A stretch of 64,000 nucleotides of DNA, from NCBI GenBank assembly GCA_003508835.1, contig PUFA01000116.1:2604001-2668000 (forward strand). The letters are read 5' to 3'. Positions 37,816 to 48,869 of this stretch are shown in pieces (within the stretch, counting starts at the first letter, position 1; every line of letters begins with the position of its first letter). The notes below the pieces were generated by a model. It made no database searches. It was not told the DNA's origin and saw nothing but the letters and a program-made list of their open reading frames with translations. Both the position numbers and the translations under genes were made by a program. This DNA comes from Eonycteris spelaea. Its lineage: Eukaryota > Chordata > Mammalia > Chiroptera > Pteropodidae.

Positions 37816-38369
37816 CCTGAGGACTGATTAAGAGAAAATAAGCTAATATTAGCTATAAACTGTTAAAGCTCCCAAGATATACTATATTAATATAGCTAGA
37901 ATCTTCTAAGAATGGCAAAAGTTTGCAGAAATCAGATTTTTATAACTATATTCACCAAATCAATTACTTAATGGAAATCTCTAATTCAAAGCTCACTTCA
38001 GAATTAGAACTGATTGAAATATTTTACCTATACATATTAATAAGTATGACGTAATGAAACTGATTTTCATTAGGTGACATGTGAGAACCTGCCTATTTTA
38101 AGAGTGACACTGTAGCCTATCTCAAAATTTTTGTTTAAAAATGCATATTTATTACTAAATTTCTTATTGTGTAGCTCTACTAAGACTGACTGGACGAATG
38201 AAGCGTTATTGTTTAATAAGTGCGTAATAAAGCTCTTCTGCCCCGTCTCCGTTTTAAAGGCAGCATTTCATTTTCTCCACGTAAGAAGAGAAAATCCAGT
38301 GCAAACCCCATCTCTCGTTGGCGTCAGGGACACAGTTGTCTAACTGCTGACAGCCTCGTGGGCCTAAGC
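37816..38369. other. Intron, unassigned AT-rich
   Basis: No gene or repeat landmark is recognised. Confidence 0.4.
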
Positions 38370-38830
38370 AGTCACTAGTGCTTCGGACACCTCTCTGCGT
38401 GGGCGCAGCAGCTCAGTCCACGAGCAGGTCTAGTTCTCCCTTGATGTATGGCAGTGGTGGTAACAGCCCATCTCGCAGGACTCTGCTAGGAGCGGTCCAG
38501 ACCCGGGCACTAAAACCTTTACGGTCTCCCCAGGAGGAGTCGGGACACTGGCGGTACTCCCGTTACCATAGCCCAGACAGCGCAGGGGTTTGCCTGAGGC
38601 CTCCCGGCAAGTCAGTCATTCGGGGAACGGAATCTGGGTCTCTTGATGCCCGGCGCACAATCGCAAAACCGCAGAACACACAGGGGATTTGCTCGAAACA
38701 CCGAAACACGGGCCGCAGACAGGAAGAGGGGAAACGACACCCAGGACGGGCATTGCAGCGTCCCCATGGCAACCGTCGCCGTTTCCCTCTGCCTGCACGT
38801 AAAGCACACCGAAGGGCATCGAACAGCATA
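38370..38830. other. CpG-rich patch, 0.6-1.1 kb downstream of the CNTNAP2 exon
   Basis: GC-rich DNA with frequent CpGs and frames open on both strands (153 codons plus, 65-88 codons minus). No domain or splice pair is visible. Confidence 0.5.
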
Positions 38831-39027
38831 AAAGCCTAGTGGTGCCCTTAATTAGGTGGGATCGTCACACCGACTTCCCGACCTCCCACAGTCCACACTG
38901 GAAGTCCCAAATTCCTCTCTGTGGTGCTCAATCCTGAGGGCACGGCATAGTTCCTGCAACAACTTCTGGCGTACAAGGGAATATCAAGCTCTGATGATGA
39001 TGAAATTTGATAGCAGTAATGTCAAAC

Positions 39028-39215
39028 TTTATATGACCATAGTCCAAGTTTACAGCAATACATTAAATGATAATGCTACTATTTATATCACCATGAACTC
39101 AGTTTACGGTGATATAAATAGTCATGCTAATGGCATTAACAGCAGCACTCAGTGGAATCACAGATGTTTAGGGCTGCCTTTATGTTACTAGAATTGCTAT
39201 TTATATATCACCATA
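39028..39215 (-). repeat. Imperfect triplicated unit with a perfect 14-bp-arm hairpin
   Basis: Related units begin near 39,028, 39,082 and 39,199 with TTTATAT(G/C)ACCAT or TTATATATCACCAT. In the middle unit CTATTTATATCACC (39,079-39,092) is exactly reverse-complemented at 39,108-39,121, separated by a 15-base loop. In CNTNAP2 pre-mRNA this hairpin lies about 350 nt after the exon's donor. It could be a remnant of an inverted-repeat transposon. Confidence 0.8.
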
Positions 39216-39469
39216 AACTCAAATAGTCAAACTCGTTACATATGAATATACAAAGAAGACGGATATCCACACTTTAGGCCCAAACCTAAGCTCCTGTCCC
39301 CTCTTCTGTGTGTTAAGTCCTCCTTGCTCTCCTTTTGGCTGTTCCCATTGCCTGATGTTTCTTTAGGAGTTCGAGAAGAGCAATCTGTTTTCTGCCATCC
39401 TCTGATTTGCTGGGAAACACCATTTAAAACTGAAAAGAAAGTATGAGCCCACAGCTGCTGGGCAAACTT

Positions 39470-39471
39470 AC
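39470..39471 (-). other. CNTNAP2: 5' splice site (donor) of the CNTNAP2 exon
   Basis: Read on the minus strand the junction is GACA|GTAAGT. The six intronic bases match the U1 consensus fully; only the last exonic base is A instead of the usual G. The intron enters after the first base of an arginine codon. Confidence 0.9.
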
Positions 39472-39599
39472 TGTCTCCTTGGCAGCGCAGGGGACCCACG
39501 CTCAGTTTGGCTTCTGAGCCTTGCCGGTCAGTATCTCCAACCACCACCTGGTTCACTGGCAGGTGATCTTTGTAGGATAAGAAGCCAGCATCCTTCCTC
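39472..39599 (-). CDS. CNTNAP2: CNTNAP2 (Caspr2) internal coding exon, about exon 14
   Basis: Caspr2 is a neurexin-superfamily, single-pass membrane adhesion protein of neurons. It partners contactin-2 and clusters Kv1 potassium channels at juxtaparanodes. On the minus strand this 128-bp exon opens with one base (G) completing a split codon, followed by 42 codons. They begin [17 protein letters not shown] and finish [16 protein letters not shown], and one base (A) is left over. In Caspr2 the residue before RKDAGF is W (TG|G) and the residue after CQGD is R (A|GA or A|GG), so both split codons agree with the family. From memory the segment lies near residues 700-760, in the fibrinogen C-terminal-like region between laminin G domains 2 and 3. 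Human Caspr2 as I recall it has S where this copy has N in LPVNQ. There is no stop or frameshift. Paralogues CNTNAP4 and CNTNAP5 are alternatives, but the match to CNTNAP2 is much closer. The human exon number was not verified. Confidence 0.95.
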
Positions 39600-39645
39600 C
39601 TGAATCACAGGGAAAGACAGAAAAGGATCAAGAGGCTGAGTTAGA
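39600..39645 (-). other. CNTNAP2: 3' splice site: branch point, pyrimidine tract and acceptor
   Basis: Minus-strand reading gives a CTAAC branch-point candidate (plus-strand 39,640-39,644). Its adenosine is about 42 nt from the exon. A T/C-rich tract then leads to TGATTCAG|G. Spacing and composition are those of a constitutive U2-type acceptor. Confidence 0.88.
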
Positions 39646-41287
39646 AATGCCTTTTCTGATCACTGCTTAAGTTGTCTAATAATTGACACATTCCAAAAAA
39701 TGTTCAGATATTCACTAAGTAGAACCACGGTTAACGAGTTGTTTCCACTCTTCCTTCGGGTGGCCTCACAGTGCATTGCTCAGAAGCAGCTGTGACATCT
39801 TCACCTTCTGGAAAAAGAAAACTGACACCCTGATTCCCAGAGGGTCACAACCAACACGCTGCTTTAGGTTGAGAGCAGACGATGGCGCTGCTTGAAGAAC
39901 ACACCGCAAACACCGAGCAGAGTTCACTGTTGTGAAATCGAAAGTTCAACAAAGTCAACCTTATTTCTTACATAATATATAAACCAGAAACTTATTATTA
40001 TTAATTTTTAAAAACCTGTTGTCTCCTTAATTGCTTTGGAGCAGCGCTTCAGAGGCTTCCTTCCTTGCTGTGTATCAGCTAAATGAGGGATGCTTTTTTG
40101 TTCCTTTATCTCTTCTTGTTTAAACAACTAAAAGCATTTACGTGAAGTCTCCAACACAGAGCAGGTGCGCACTCAGTGTCTGCTGCTATCTAGAATACAG
40201 GATGGAGCTGAGATTCAAGCCCGACCTGGTTTTCTGCCTAGATTCCTTCTCCTGTTTATATTTACCTTGTTTCTGCTTTCCTAACTCTACACGTACCCAC
40301 CCTAAGTAAAGGAAGAGGATGAGGCTAGTGGCAAAGTACTGGTTCTGGGATGGAGCACAGACATCCAGGAGAGGTCCGTGGGGATGGACCCAAGGCGAGT
40401 CACGTACAGCACAGATACGACCTTGACAGGAAAGCCCTGCCCTCTCATCCTCTTTTCATGCTGCTGAGGCTGAGGAATCCCCTCATTTAAGGCTGGATGG
40501 GGGTGAGGCACAAATCTGTGTAAAGTCATTCCAAAAATTTACCCTTTTACATGATTTGTTTGCACTGTTCAGTCAGTCTGAATATAAATAACAAATTTTA
40601 AGTTGTACATAAAACTGATCATAGGAAAGAAAACTAATTTTGGATAGAGGAATGAGACAGACAATTCAATAATCAGGTTAAAGATTTGCTTCACACGTCT
40701 CGGCAAATAGTGCAGGGAACTGAGGAGAACCAACTCAGAAGCCTGCCTTTAAAATGCTGTGCTGTTAGAGGCAGTTATTTATCCTTCTGACCTTCTAGAA
40801 TGTCAGTGAACACACACTCCCTCATGGGTCAGGACCCACGGAAACCCACGAAAGAGTCAAAGAATTTCGCCAGTGGGTCTCAAACAAGTGTTTGAGTGCC
40901 TTAGGTATTTCATTGCTTTGAGGTTTCCAAAATAAAGATTATTTTAAAAACTTGTCTATCAAATTAGAACTGAGACCATGCAGAAAAGCACTATGATTCT
41001 TATTGATGTTGTAGCTACGGATGACTAGCCTCAAATATCTCAATGGAATCTTCTGTAAACCCAACTTCTTATATTTGAACTTCTATCAATTAAAATCATG
41101 TCAAGGAAGGAACAAAGCCTTTGATATTAAGCTTGATGTGTTTCTTAAAGGAACAAAAAATGAAAGCACCTTTAGACAACATACTGTAATCTGACAGCCT
41201 ACTAGAAATGATGTTGTGTACTCCTGTGAACTTCGGGCTGTGAGTCTCTAAAGTTCATTATCACTTAAAATTGCACAGCTCTAAACC
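39646..41287. other. Intron just upstream of the exon, mostly unassigned
   Basis: A short MIR-like antisense piece may sit at about 40,200-40,260 (GATGGAGCTGAGATTCAAGC). No exon is found. Confidence 0.4.
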
Positions 41288-41604
41288 ACAGGTCTGCAAA
41301 CCAAATCCTGAGGGCCATTTATCTTATTGCCTGCTCTCTTATGACCCGTGAGCTAAAAATGATCTTTACCTTTAAATGGTTGAAAAAGAATCAAAAGCAG
41401 AAAAATATTTTGTGTCATGTGAAAATTACATGAAATTCAAAGTTAGAGTCCATAAAGTTTTATTGAAATACAACCAATGTTTTAAAAATATTTATTGTCT
41501 AGGATGCTGTCACACTGTAAATGTAGAGTTAAGCAGTTATAACTGAGACCACATAGCTCTTAAAGCCTAAAACATTTATCTGAATTTTTATAGAAAAAGT
41601 TTGC
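41288..41604 (+). mobile_element. hAT-like nonautonomous element, longer copy
   Basis: It begins CAGGTCTGCAAACC and ends AAAAAGTTTGC, with GCAAAC/GTTTGC at inverted ends. Internal landmarks are TTATGACCCGTGAGCTAAAA, ATGGTTGAAAAAGAATCAAA, CATAAAGTTTTATTGAAATA and CTTAAAGCCTAAAACATTTA. It belongs to the same family as 32,764-32,979 without that copy's internal deletion. The right end stops exactly where an L1 begins. Confidence 0.75.
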
Positions 41605-41605
41605 G

Positions 41606-41800
41606 GCAACATGGATGGACTCTGAGATAATCATACTAAGTGAAATAAGTCAGACAGAAAAAAGTTGAAAACCACATGATACCACTTATATGTGGGATAC
41701 AAACCTAAAAGCAAAAAATAAACAGGACAAACAAACAGATTCAGGGACATGGACAATAGACTAGTGGTTACCAGAGGGGAGCGGGGAGGGAGAGGGGAGA
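41606..41800 (+). mobile_element. L1 3' fragment, laurasiatherian-looking
   Basis: GCAACATGGATGGACTCTGA, TAATCATACTAAGTGAAATA, AGTCAGACAGAAAAAAG, CACTTATATGTGGGATAC and TAGTGGTTACCAGAGGGGAG form the end of ORF2 and the 3' UTR. A G-rich GGGGAGGGAGAGGGGAGAGG block follows. It is better preserved than the other L1 pieces. Confidence 0.8.
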
Positions 41801-42224
41801 GGCAGATGCTCTAAATCATCACTTTCCATCTCCTACCTTTGGGGATTTATTGAGCAAATATTCCACTGACCATCATGATGAGCAACTGTTACCCAACTCC
41901 TCTCCATGGTCAAGTGTGGCAGTAGGGGCACCAGAATAACTTAAACTTGATTAATAATTAACTTTTTGACTGCACTATAAAGCAGGCAGCCATGTGTCAC
42001 CTTTGGTAAAACAAGTTTCTATGCTGAATGAAGAATGTGTGCTCTACAAGTTGTGGGGACTCTCATTGTTTAACTGTCCCAGCAGCTATAAGATGATATG
42101 GCTAATTTTATAAAAGTAAGATCTTTGGATGGGAGAATCACTATGATATTCTGTAATGAAATGAGTATGATCATGAGAATCTGAAGGGTACTTTTTGATA
42201 AATTTATATTGTCATATGTCAAAG

Positions 42225-42227
<3 letters not shown>

Positions 42228-42271
<44 letters not shown>
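42228..42271. repeat. (AT)22 microsatellite
   Basis: 44 bp of uninterrupted AT dinucleotides, flanked by further TATA-rich sequence. It is long and pure enough to be polymorphic. Confidence 0.95.
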
Positions 42272-42274
<3 letters not shown>

Positions 42275-42289
42275 TTTATATATATCAGT

Positions 42290-42620
42290 ATACACCCTCA
42301 AAGTCAGTATACCCTCTCAAAGGTAACTGCTATTTTGATCTGTATTGTCATAGGTTAGTTTTGCCTGTTCTTGACCTTTATATACACAGAACCAGTATGT
42401 ATTCTTTTGTGCCTGGCTCCTTTTACTCAACCTTATCTCTCTGAGATTCATCCATGGAATTTATTCAAAAAATATTTTGAAAAAAAAATTGTGCTATATT
42501 AATAAAAAATATAATACTACATGATAATGAGGATGAACATTCTCTTGCTGTCATACATAACCTTATAAGAATTTACACATCTACATGCTTTCATAACTTG
42601 GACATTTTTAAATCTTTGCA
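42290..42620 (-). mobile_element. Possible antisense L1 3' fragment
   Basis: TTTTGTGCCTGGCTCCTTTT, ACTCAACCTTATCTCTCTGA and GATTCATCCATGGAATTTAT read like the reverse of the L1 segment around GGATGAATCTCA. The rest is too decayed to align by eye. Confidence 0.45.
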
Positions 42621-43189
42621 ATCATAAATGTAGAGTTCCAATGGGTTTTGAACTTATTTTTTAATACTAAAATGGGTCATTATTCAATTATTTTGTAAAT
42701 AAAATTGATTAGCATGAGAGAGGATAGAAATTTACAAGCCACAGTTTATCAAAACCTTTGAATTATTGGTTAATAAAAATGAAAAATTAACATCACGATT
42801 CGCTAGGTGGATCAAATATACTTTTACCTATCATGATAGATGTACCTTTAGGTAAGCTTTTTGAATGTTAACTATGACAGTCAATTAAGTCAAGCATCAA
42901 AATGAATAAAACAGAGGCAGATATTCAAATTACTAATCCAAAACTATTTAAAATGTGTATTCAATTACACTGCAGTTACTAAAAATTAGAGTAAAAATAA
43001 TTTCTATTAACATTTTAGAGAAAATATTAATTTCAACTTTTGAAAAAAATATTTAAAAGACCGTTTTATAGTGAACCTAAAATATTACTTCATAGGCCCT
43101 ACATATTTTAATACTTACTTGTGCATTTGAAAAATTTTAATGATAGGGTGAGGGTCAAAAGATATGAAGAACACTAAGTCACATAAAAC

Positions 43190-43400
43190 AATAACAATAA
43201 TAGGACACTCATCATGGAGCATCTATGTATATAACATCTAATCTGATCAATCTTTCCTTATAGAAGAAACTGGCATCACTATTTCTATTTTACTGATGCG
43301 AAGGATGAGAAGCAGAGAATTTATCTTGAACAAAGTCACCAACTCACAAGTATTGAGTGTGGATTCAGATCTAGATGATCAGGATCCCAATCTAGGACTT
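43190..43400 (-). mobile_element. MIR SINE, antisense
   Basis: AATAATAGGACACTCATCAT, AACATCTAATCTGATCAATC, CTATTTTACTGATGCGAAGG, AGAAGCAGAGAATTTATCTT and GTGTGGATTCAGATC appear in reversed MIR order. Confidence 0.7.
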
Positions 43401-44640
43401 TTCGCTAAAAAACAAACGAGCAAAAACAGAAGAAAACCCAAAAACCCACTATGTCAGTTAAAAGCCTTTGTCTTTTAAATTCACTTATAGATGAGGTGAA
43501 AAAAATACTGCTTTAGATGTGCTTCCCTTTCTAAAATGTTGAAGTTATTTTTTTGTAAGTAGTAAGTTTAAAGATATCTGTAACACTTTACTCGTACACA
43601 TCCCTCCTCCATTTACATCCCCAGTAAGGCAGAAGTCTAGAACTCCAAATCACCGATTCCAATAACATATTAAAGTGTACAGAAGGATGAAGTTCAGCTA
43701 GTAGTTGTAACACTTAGATATTCTTACCCAAACCAAGAAAACACAAAAAAGTAATTATTAGCTGAAAAAAAAAGATGAAGTTACCTTTTGGTCATTTTTG
43801 ATAAGAGACCTAAAAAGGCTCCAGCGACTTTGCAGACACTAACAACCACCTGTGGACTCTCAGGGCAGTGGACTGTACTGGGAACAAACTGGCCGTGGAC
43901 ACATTCATCAGTGGGAACAAGGCACTTGGACGAGTACCAAGTTTTGGGTTTTGATGCTACAGCACAACCTACTCTTAAAAAATGGTGCGTGGGTGAAAAG
44001 AAAAGCAACTGAGATCTGTGGAGGGACCCTTCAAAACACCTATACGACGTCCATCTTAGGGCCTGTGTGAAAATTACATAGCAAGCAAAACAAGCCTTTG
44101 TCGAAAGTTACGATGATCTTTACAGATCAGGGTCAATCTAATTTAGGGAGATAATCAGTGGCTCTTTATCATGTTAGCATAATCTAATTACATCTGTTAG
44201 TGGGTTTGCACATTAGAAAAATTCTATCATCCATTTCGAAGAGGCTCTGGACTCTGACTCCTGCGTAATCTTTTTTATCAGCATGGTTATTAAAGGAAAA
44301 CTCGATTCTATGGATTTTGTTTCTTTAACCTGGCATTACTGTTACTTTGCATCAGTACTATTTTCCTGAGGAATTCTGCCTTACACTGCTGTTTTTCCCC
44401 TGCCTTTTTTTCTTACCCTGCTGAGAAACAAAATGTCTCTATGCAGTCCAGTCTTGCCCTTAGTTCAGTGAAAAAGAAAAAAAAAAAAACCTAAAGATAA
44501 ACATCCCAAGCTTCCACAATTGTGAGCCTGCTTTTCTACCAGATGTTCTAGAAGTGACCACACTCTGAGGCTGTACTATATAATTCCAGCAGAGCGGAAT
44601 TTCTCCTCTGTAAGGTTTTTGAAGTACTTGGTTACTTAAG
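43401..44640. other. Intron, unassigned
   Basis: No gene is seen. A 14-A run with one break lies at about 44,473-44,490. Confidence 0.4.
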
Positions 44641-44669
44641 GAAACAAACAAACAAACAAACAAACAAAC
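44641..44669 (+). repeat. (CAAA)n microsatellite
   Basis: About seven AAAC-type tetranucleotides in a row. Confidence 0.92.
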
Positions 44670-44814
44670 CCAAAACAGAATTATAGTCGGTGAGCTTTCA
44701 TCCATTTCCCTCACGGCTTCACCTAAACTAGACATTTCTGGAAGAATCCATGGAGTCAAAGTTTTAGCTATAGAAGCATAAGAAGGAGATGAAGACATGG
44801 GAAATAAATACATA

Positions 44815-45565
44815 TAACGCAATATTACTAGTTACTAGAGAAATACAATTAAAACTGCATGAGATGCCACTTTATACCTACCAGAAGAGTTATAACAGAA
44901 AAGAAAGTAACACTGTTGGCAGGATTTGGGGAAACTGGAATCATACACGTTGTTGGTGGGGTTGCAGTGGTACAGTCACTTTAACAATAGTTTGACAGTT
45001 TCTTAAAACTTAAACATAGATTTATCCTATGACCCAATAATTCCATTCCTGAATATCTACCCAAGAGAAATAAAAGCAAATGTCCACACAAAGACCTTTA
45101 GGTAGATGTTTATAGAATCTTTATTCATAAAGCTCCAAAGTGGAAACAACCCAAATTCCTTCCACTAGTGAATGGATAAACAAAGTGTAGTATATCCATT
45201 ATTCAGCAATAAAAGAAATAAAATATGGATACAAAGTATAAAATAAATAACCCTCAAAAACATTACGTTAAGTAGACAAAGTCAGACACAGAAGACCACA
45301 TAGTCTATAATTCCGCTTACATAAAAAATGTTCAGAAAAGACAAATCTAGAGACCAGAAAGTAGATTAGTGGATGCCTGGAGCTGCGAACGGCAACAAAG
45401 ATTAATGGTAAAGAGAAATCTTACAGGGGTGATGGAAACAGCCTAAATCTAGATTGTGGTGATTTGTTGTACAACTTGGTGCATTTACTAAAAATCCTTG
45501 AATCGTATACTTAAAATGGGTAAATGTTAAGGTATGTAACTATACCACAACAAAGTAATTTAAAA
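44815..45565 (+). mobile_element. Old L1, end of ORF2 and 3' UTR
   Basis: Landmarks in order: AAATACAATTAAAACTGCAT (ORF2 end), GATGCCACTTTATACCTACC, CTGTTGGCAGGATTTGGGGA, TATGACCCAATAATTCCATT, GTGGAAACAACCCAAATTCC, AGCAATAAAAGAAATAAA, GATTAGTGGATGCCTGGAGC and TATACTTAAAATGGGTAAAT. It is a long, recognisable but stop-ridden copy, antisense to CNTNAP2. Confidence 0.88.
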
Positions 45566-46509
45566 GAAGAACCGAACAGCTGTGAAAATCAGTGGGCGGT
45601 GGGAGAACGCAGGTCCCTCCACGGACCTCAGCGCAGCAGGGGCATGCGGAGTCACGAAGCGGTGCATTTCTGGCTTCAGAATCTTCTACTTTGTGACTAT
45701 GAACCTGGGACTATACAATCTTTACTGACTCCTTTTTTTTATAGGGGCTTTACCCTGTTTTAAAGTTTCCATCAATCAATGTTAACATATTCCACTGACC
45801 CTGCTTCCTGTATAGGATCTCAGAACACCCTTCCTGGGATACCTGTATCCAGTCTGCTCTCCCCGCCCTTGACCTCAAAAAAATTATTTAATATGAGTCA
45901 AGATTTTAAAATGGCACAGAACATTCCACCAATTTCACCCATGTTTCAGTCTCATCCTCATTCTTTTTTCAGAATTTGTACCCTTTACCCCAACCCTCTA
46001 CGCCTGTCACTTTCCCAAACTATCTTTAAAATACGAATTATGTCATTCATTGACCAAACATCCTTGCTTTTCTAGCATATGCCTAACATAAAATTCTGTT
46101 CACCTGTCACCATTTGCAATTGCAGTATCTGAAACTACCTTTTAGCATCAAATCTTCATCTCGAAGACTGTTTCTAAATCTTTTGAAATCTTCTGTGTGA
46201 GTTTCGGTCCAAACTGTACGTTCACATTACTTACGTGTCTTTGTATCTTTTCTCCATCCTTTCTGCCTCCTCATAGCCATCCCCAGCCACACCGTACTTT
46301 TTCCACAGCAAGTAGAAAAGTAGGTCAAAAGGTAAAAACCTATGAGAATTTCCTGAGTTTTCCTGGAAATTTATTATTCTATAAGAAATTTCCACTAAGG
46401 ATGTTAGATTCATTAGTGGTTATTTTAATTAAAGGCTCTTAGCACAGACTGTTCTTATTCTTTCCATCTTTTAAATCAAAAAGCACATAAATAATTTACA
46501 GAGTTTTAA
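45566..46509. other. Intron, unassigned
   Basis: Pyrimidine-rich parts at 45,780-46,290 are vaguely L2-like but not callable. Confidence 0.35.
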
Positions 46510-46600
46510 AATATTCATAGTGCTTTCTCATGGATAATCTCATTTATTCCTTATAACGTTGTAGGTACAAGGAAATTGAGATATACACTTGAACCTGACA
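46510..46600 (-). mobile_element. Probable antisense MIR fragment
   Basis: TCATGGATAATCTCATTTAT, TCCTTATAACGTTGTAGGTA and CAAGGAAATTGAGATA follow the reversed MIR tail order (TTAACTCATTTAATCC, ACAACCCTATGAGGTA, AGGAAACTGAG). Confidence 0.5.
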
Positions 46601-48089
46601 AATTCTGATTTCCAAATAATTATTCAGGAACACACCCATTACACAAAGCGAGACAGCTTCTAACTGGGAATGCGCTGCTTCTCCAGGGCAAATACCAAAT
46701 GCTACTGGATTCTTTACTAGTTCATACCTAATGTACATAAAAAAGGCAGCAAGCCTATAAACTCAAGTCAAGACCAGTTCTATTTAAAACATTTTTTAAA
46801 GTAAATGAAAATTTTTATTTTGTCTTTATTTATTTTTTTTTTTGGTCCTCAGCTCCATCTTTCTACAGCTTCTCTGCCTGCAGACACCCCCCCCATGGCC
46901 TTTCCCCTTAACAGGGGATTACTGCTCTCATTCTTCCTTTGTCCTGGCCCGAGTAAAACCTGCTTTCATAGAATAATGTGACAAACCATTTTTTCCCATT
47001 CATTTTCATAGAAGCAATGCCTTAGTGGGACAAAGGGCTATTCTTAGAAGCCAGATCCATATGACTGGTGGAGACTGGACTGGGGAGAGGGAGCAATGTT
47101 CCTGGCATCACCGAAATGACGATGCAGACATGGATACTAGTTCCTAAAAGGGTGGCCCTACCATCGCCATGGAACAGGGTGCCAGTTCCTCTACGTTCAT
47201 TCACAGAAGGCGGGATAGAAAGTCAACGTCTTTGGTCACAGTACACACGGGGGCCTTTTCAGCATGGCTGGTCATCAGCAGCTGAAATGAGCAACAAAAC
47301 TGCCGAGTACACAACACAGTAGAACTTTTAAAATGCGTCTAATGGTGTCCTCAGTCACCACTGCCTTCTGAGCTTTCCTCAATGGATGTAAGGTAGTGTT
47401 CTCTACAAAGCAATTAGAGTAATTAAGAAAACAACCATAACAATTAGATCTTTAGAATCCATGTCTATGTCCCATATGAAATGAAAGTAATTACAGATTC
47501 AATTACTCCTTTTCAGGGGGAATAGCTTAGGCCTTTTATAAATGCAAGATAATTATCTGTGCAGTTTAGAATCTCTTAGAAATCCCTTGTAACCATTTCA
47601 GGATTCTATGCAAAATGTTCTTCTTTGATTTTTCTTCTGGAATCCAAGTTCCCTGGGGTCAGATATATTGTTTCATGTAACTTTATAAAGCAAATACTGG
47701 TAGGCCCCTAAAAGTGGCTTACTCCATATGTTTCATGATTGAATAAACATAAAAGTTAACTAGGCACAATCCTAAAATAGTAACCAGTATGGTTACTATC
47801 AATGGTGAGATAAGAAAACCTTTCTTATAATTGGGTTTCTTGAAAATTCTTGAAACACTTTTATTATTCTCCTTCTGTAATGAAGTTTTTTTTTGTTTAG
47901 AAAGTAGTATTCAATTAGAAGCCTCATATATAATTAATATAGTGGAAAGGACACAAGGATTAGATCTTAAAGACTGGAGTCCTAATTCAACTCTACCTCG
48001 ATGTCAAAGTAAGTTGCTATGTTTATCTGGACCATTTTTTTCTTTTTACATAGATAAGTTATAGTATGTTTTGTTCTGAAGGGTATTGG
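46601..48089. other. Intron, unassigned
   Basis: A poly-T run lies at about 46,831-46,842 and a C-run near 46,886-46,893. No gene is seen. Confidence 0.4.
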
Positions 48090-48600
48090 AACATGCAACT
48101 CCAAAAAATGCCTCTTTAGCATATAGATTATTTTGAGCTAAAGGCCATTGGGATCAACAGACTTAGGAAAAGCTCTAAAAACAAGGCCCAGGCTTTCCTT
48201 TTGTAAAGGAAATTTCCATTGGTAGAGACCTCTCCCTTTCCTGCACCAGCAAGAGGAGGGCTCTTAACAACTCTTCTCAATGGAGGAATCCTTGGCTTAA
48301 ATATGCACGACAAATCTTGACCAAACAACCCTTATTTACCATAAATTTCCTAGTTACCTTCTCACAACTTGCTTCCTGCACCTGGAAGCCCCAACCCCCT
48401 GTCCTCTGGCTTAGGTTGGTACACAAGTCCAAGTTCTAACAACCCCTTTGGGTTATTCATCACTGGGTGCTCCCAAGTACACATGCATGATGTTCATATA
48501 ATAAACTTCTGTTTGTTCATCTATTGCTAATCTGCCTTTGGCCAGTTTCATTCAGAGGACCCCCACCCTCTGGAGAACTTAAGATGGGCACAGGAAAAGT
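48090..48600 (+). mobile_element. Solitary LTR of an endogenous retrovirus (ERV1-like)
   Basis: The C-rich block CTGGAAGCCCCAACCCCCTG is followed by CCAAGTACACATGCATGATG. AATAAA lies at 48,500-48,505, then CTTCTGTTTGTTCATC, GCTAATCTGCCTTTGGCCAG and CAGAGGACCCCCACCCTCTG, as in the R-U5 region of class I LTRs. Borders are approximate and no internal retroviral genes are nearby. Confidence 0.65.
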
Positions 48601-48869
48601 AGAGAAAATATTATTTTCCTCCCCTACAGTTCTTTGATTCTACTTATATTTTTTTCTTTCTTTGTGTTTGCAATTCTAGAACAAGAAGCAGTAAGTGTTT
48701 GAACAAATCCTGCATGCTGAAATGTGAGGCATAAAATATAGTAAATCTTAGGTCTGTTTTTCGTGGGGTCAAGTTATTGGTGGTCCTTTGAGGGCAGGAC
48801 TTTGTAGTTCTATGTAGTTTTCCCAAAAGCTATTAGTACAGTACCCTGCATATGTTTTAAGAGACAGAC

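Larger units (their letters stand above)
1..39471 (-). other. CNTNAP2: CNTNAP2 intron downstream of the exon (partial)
   Basis: Everything to the left of the exon is inferred to be intron, because the gene runs right to left. In Caspr2 the next exon should begin with codons for NYWNAASF. I looked for that coding sequence on the minus strand and did not find it, so the intron extends beyond the window. It carries the repeats listed separately plus several CpG-dense patches. That it is intron rests on the single identified exon and on knowledge that CNTNAP2 introns are very large in mammals. Confidence 0.85.

Noticed and set aside
39236..39471. Extension of the CNTNAP2 frame past the donor as a longer exon
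   Set aside because: The frame stays open on the minus strand past 39,471, but GTAAGT at the donor and the Caspr2 alignment both end the exon at 39,472.
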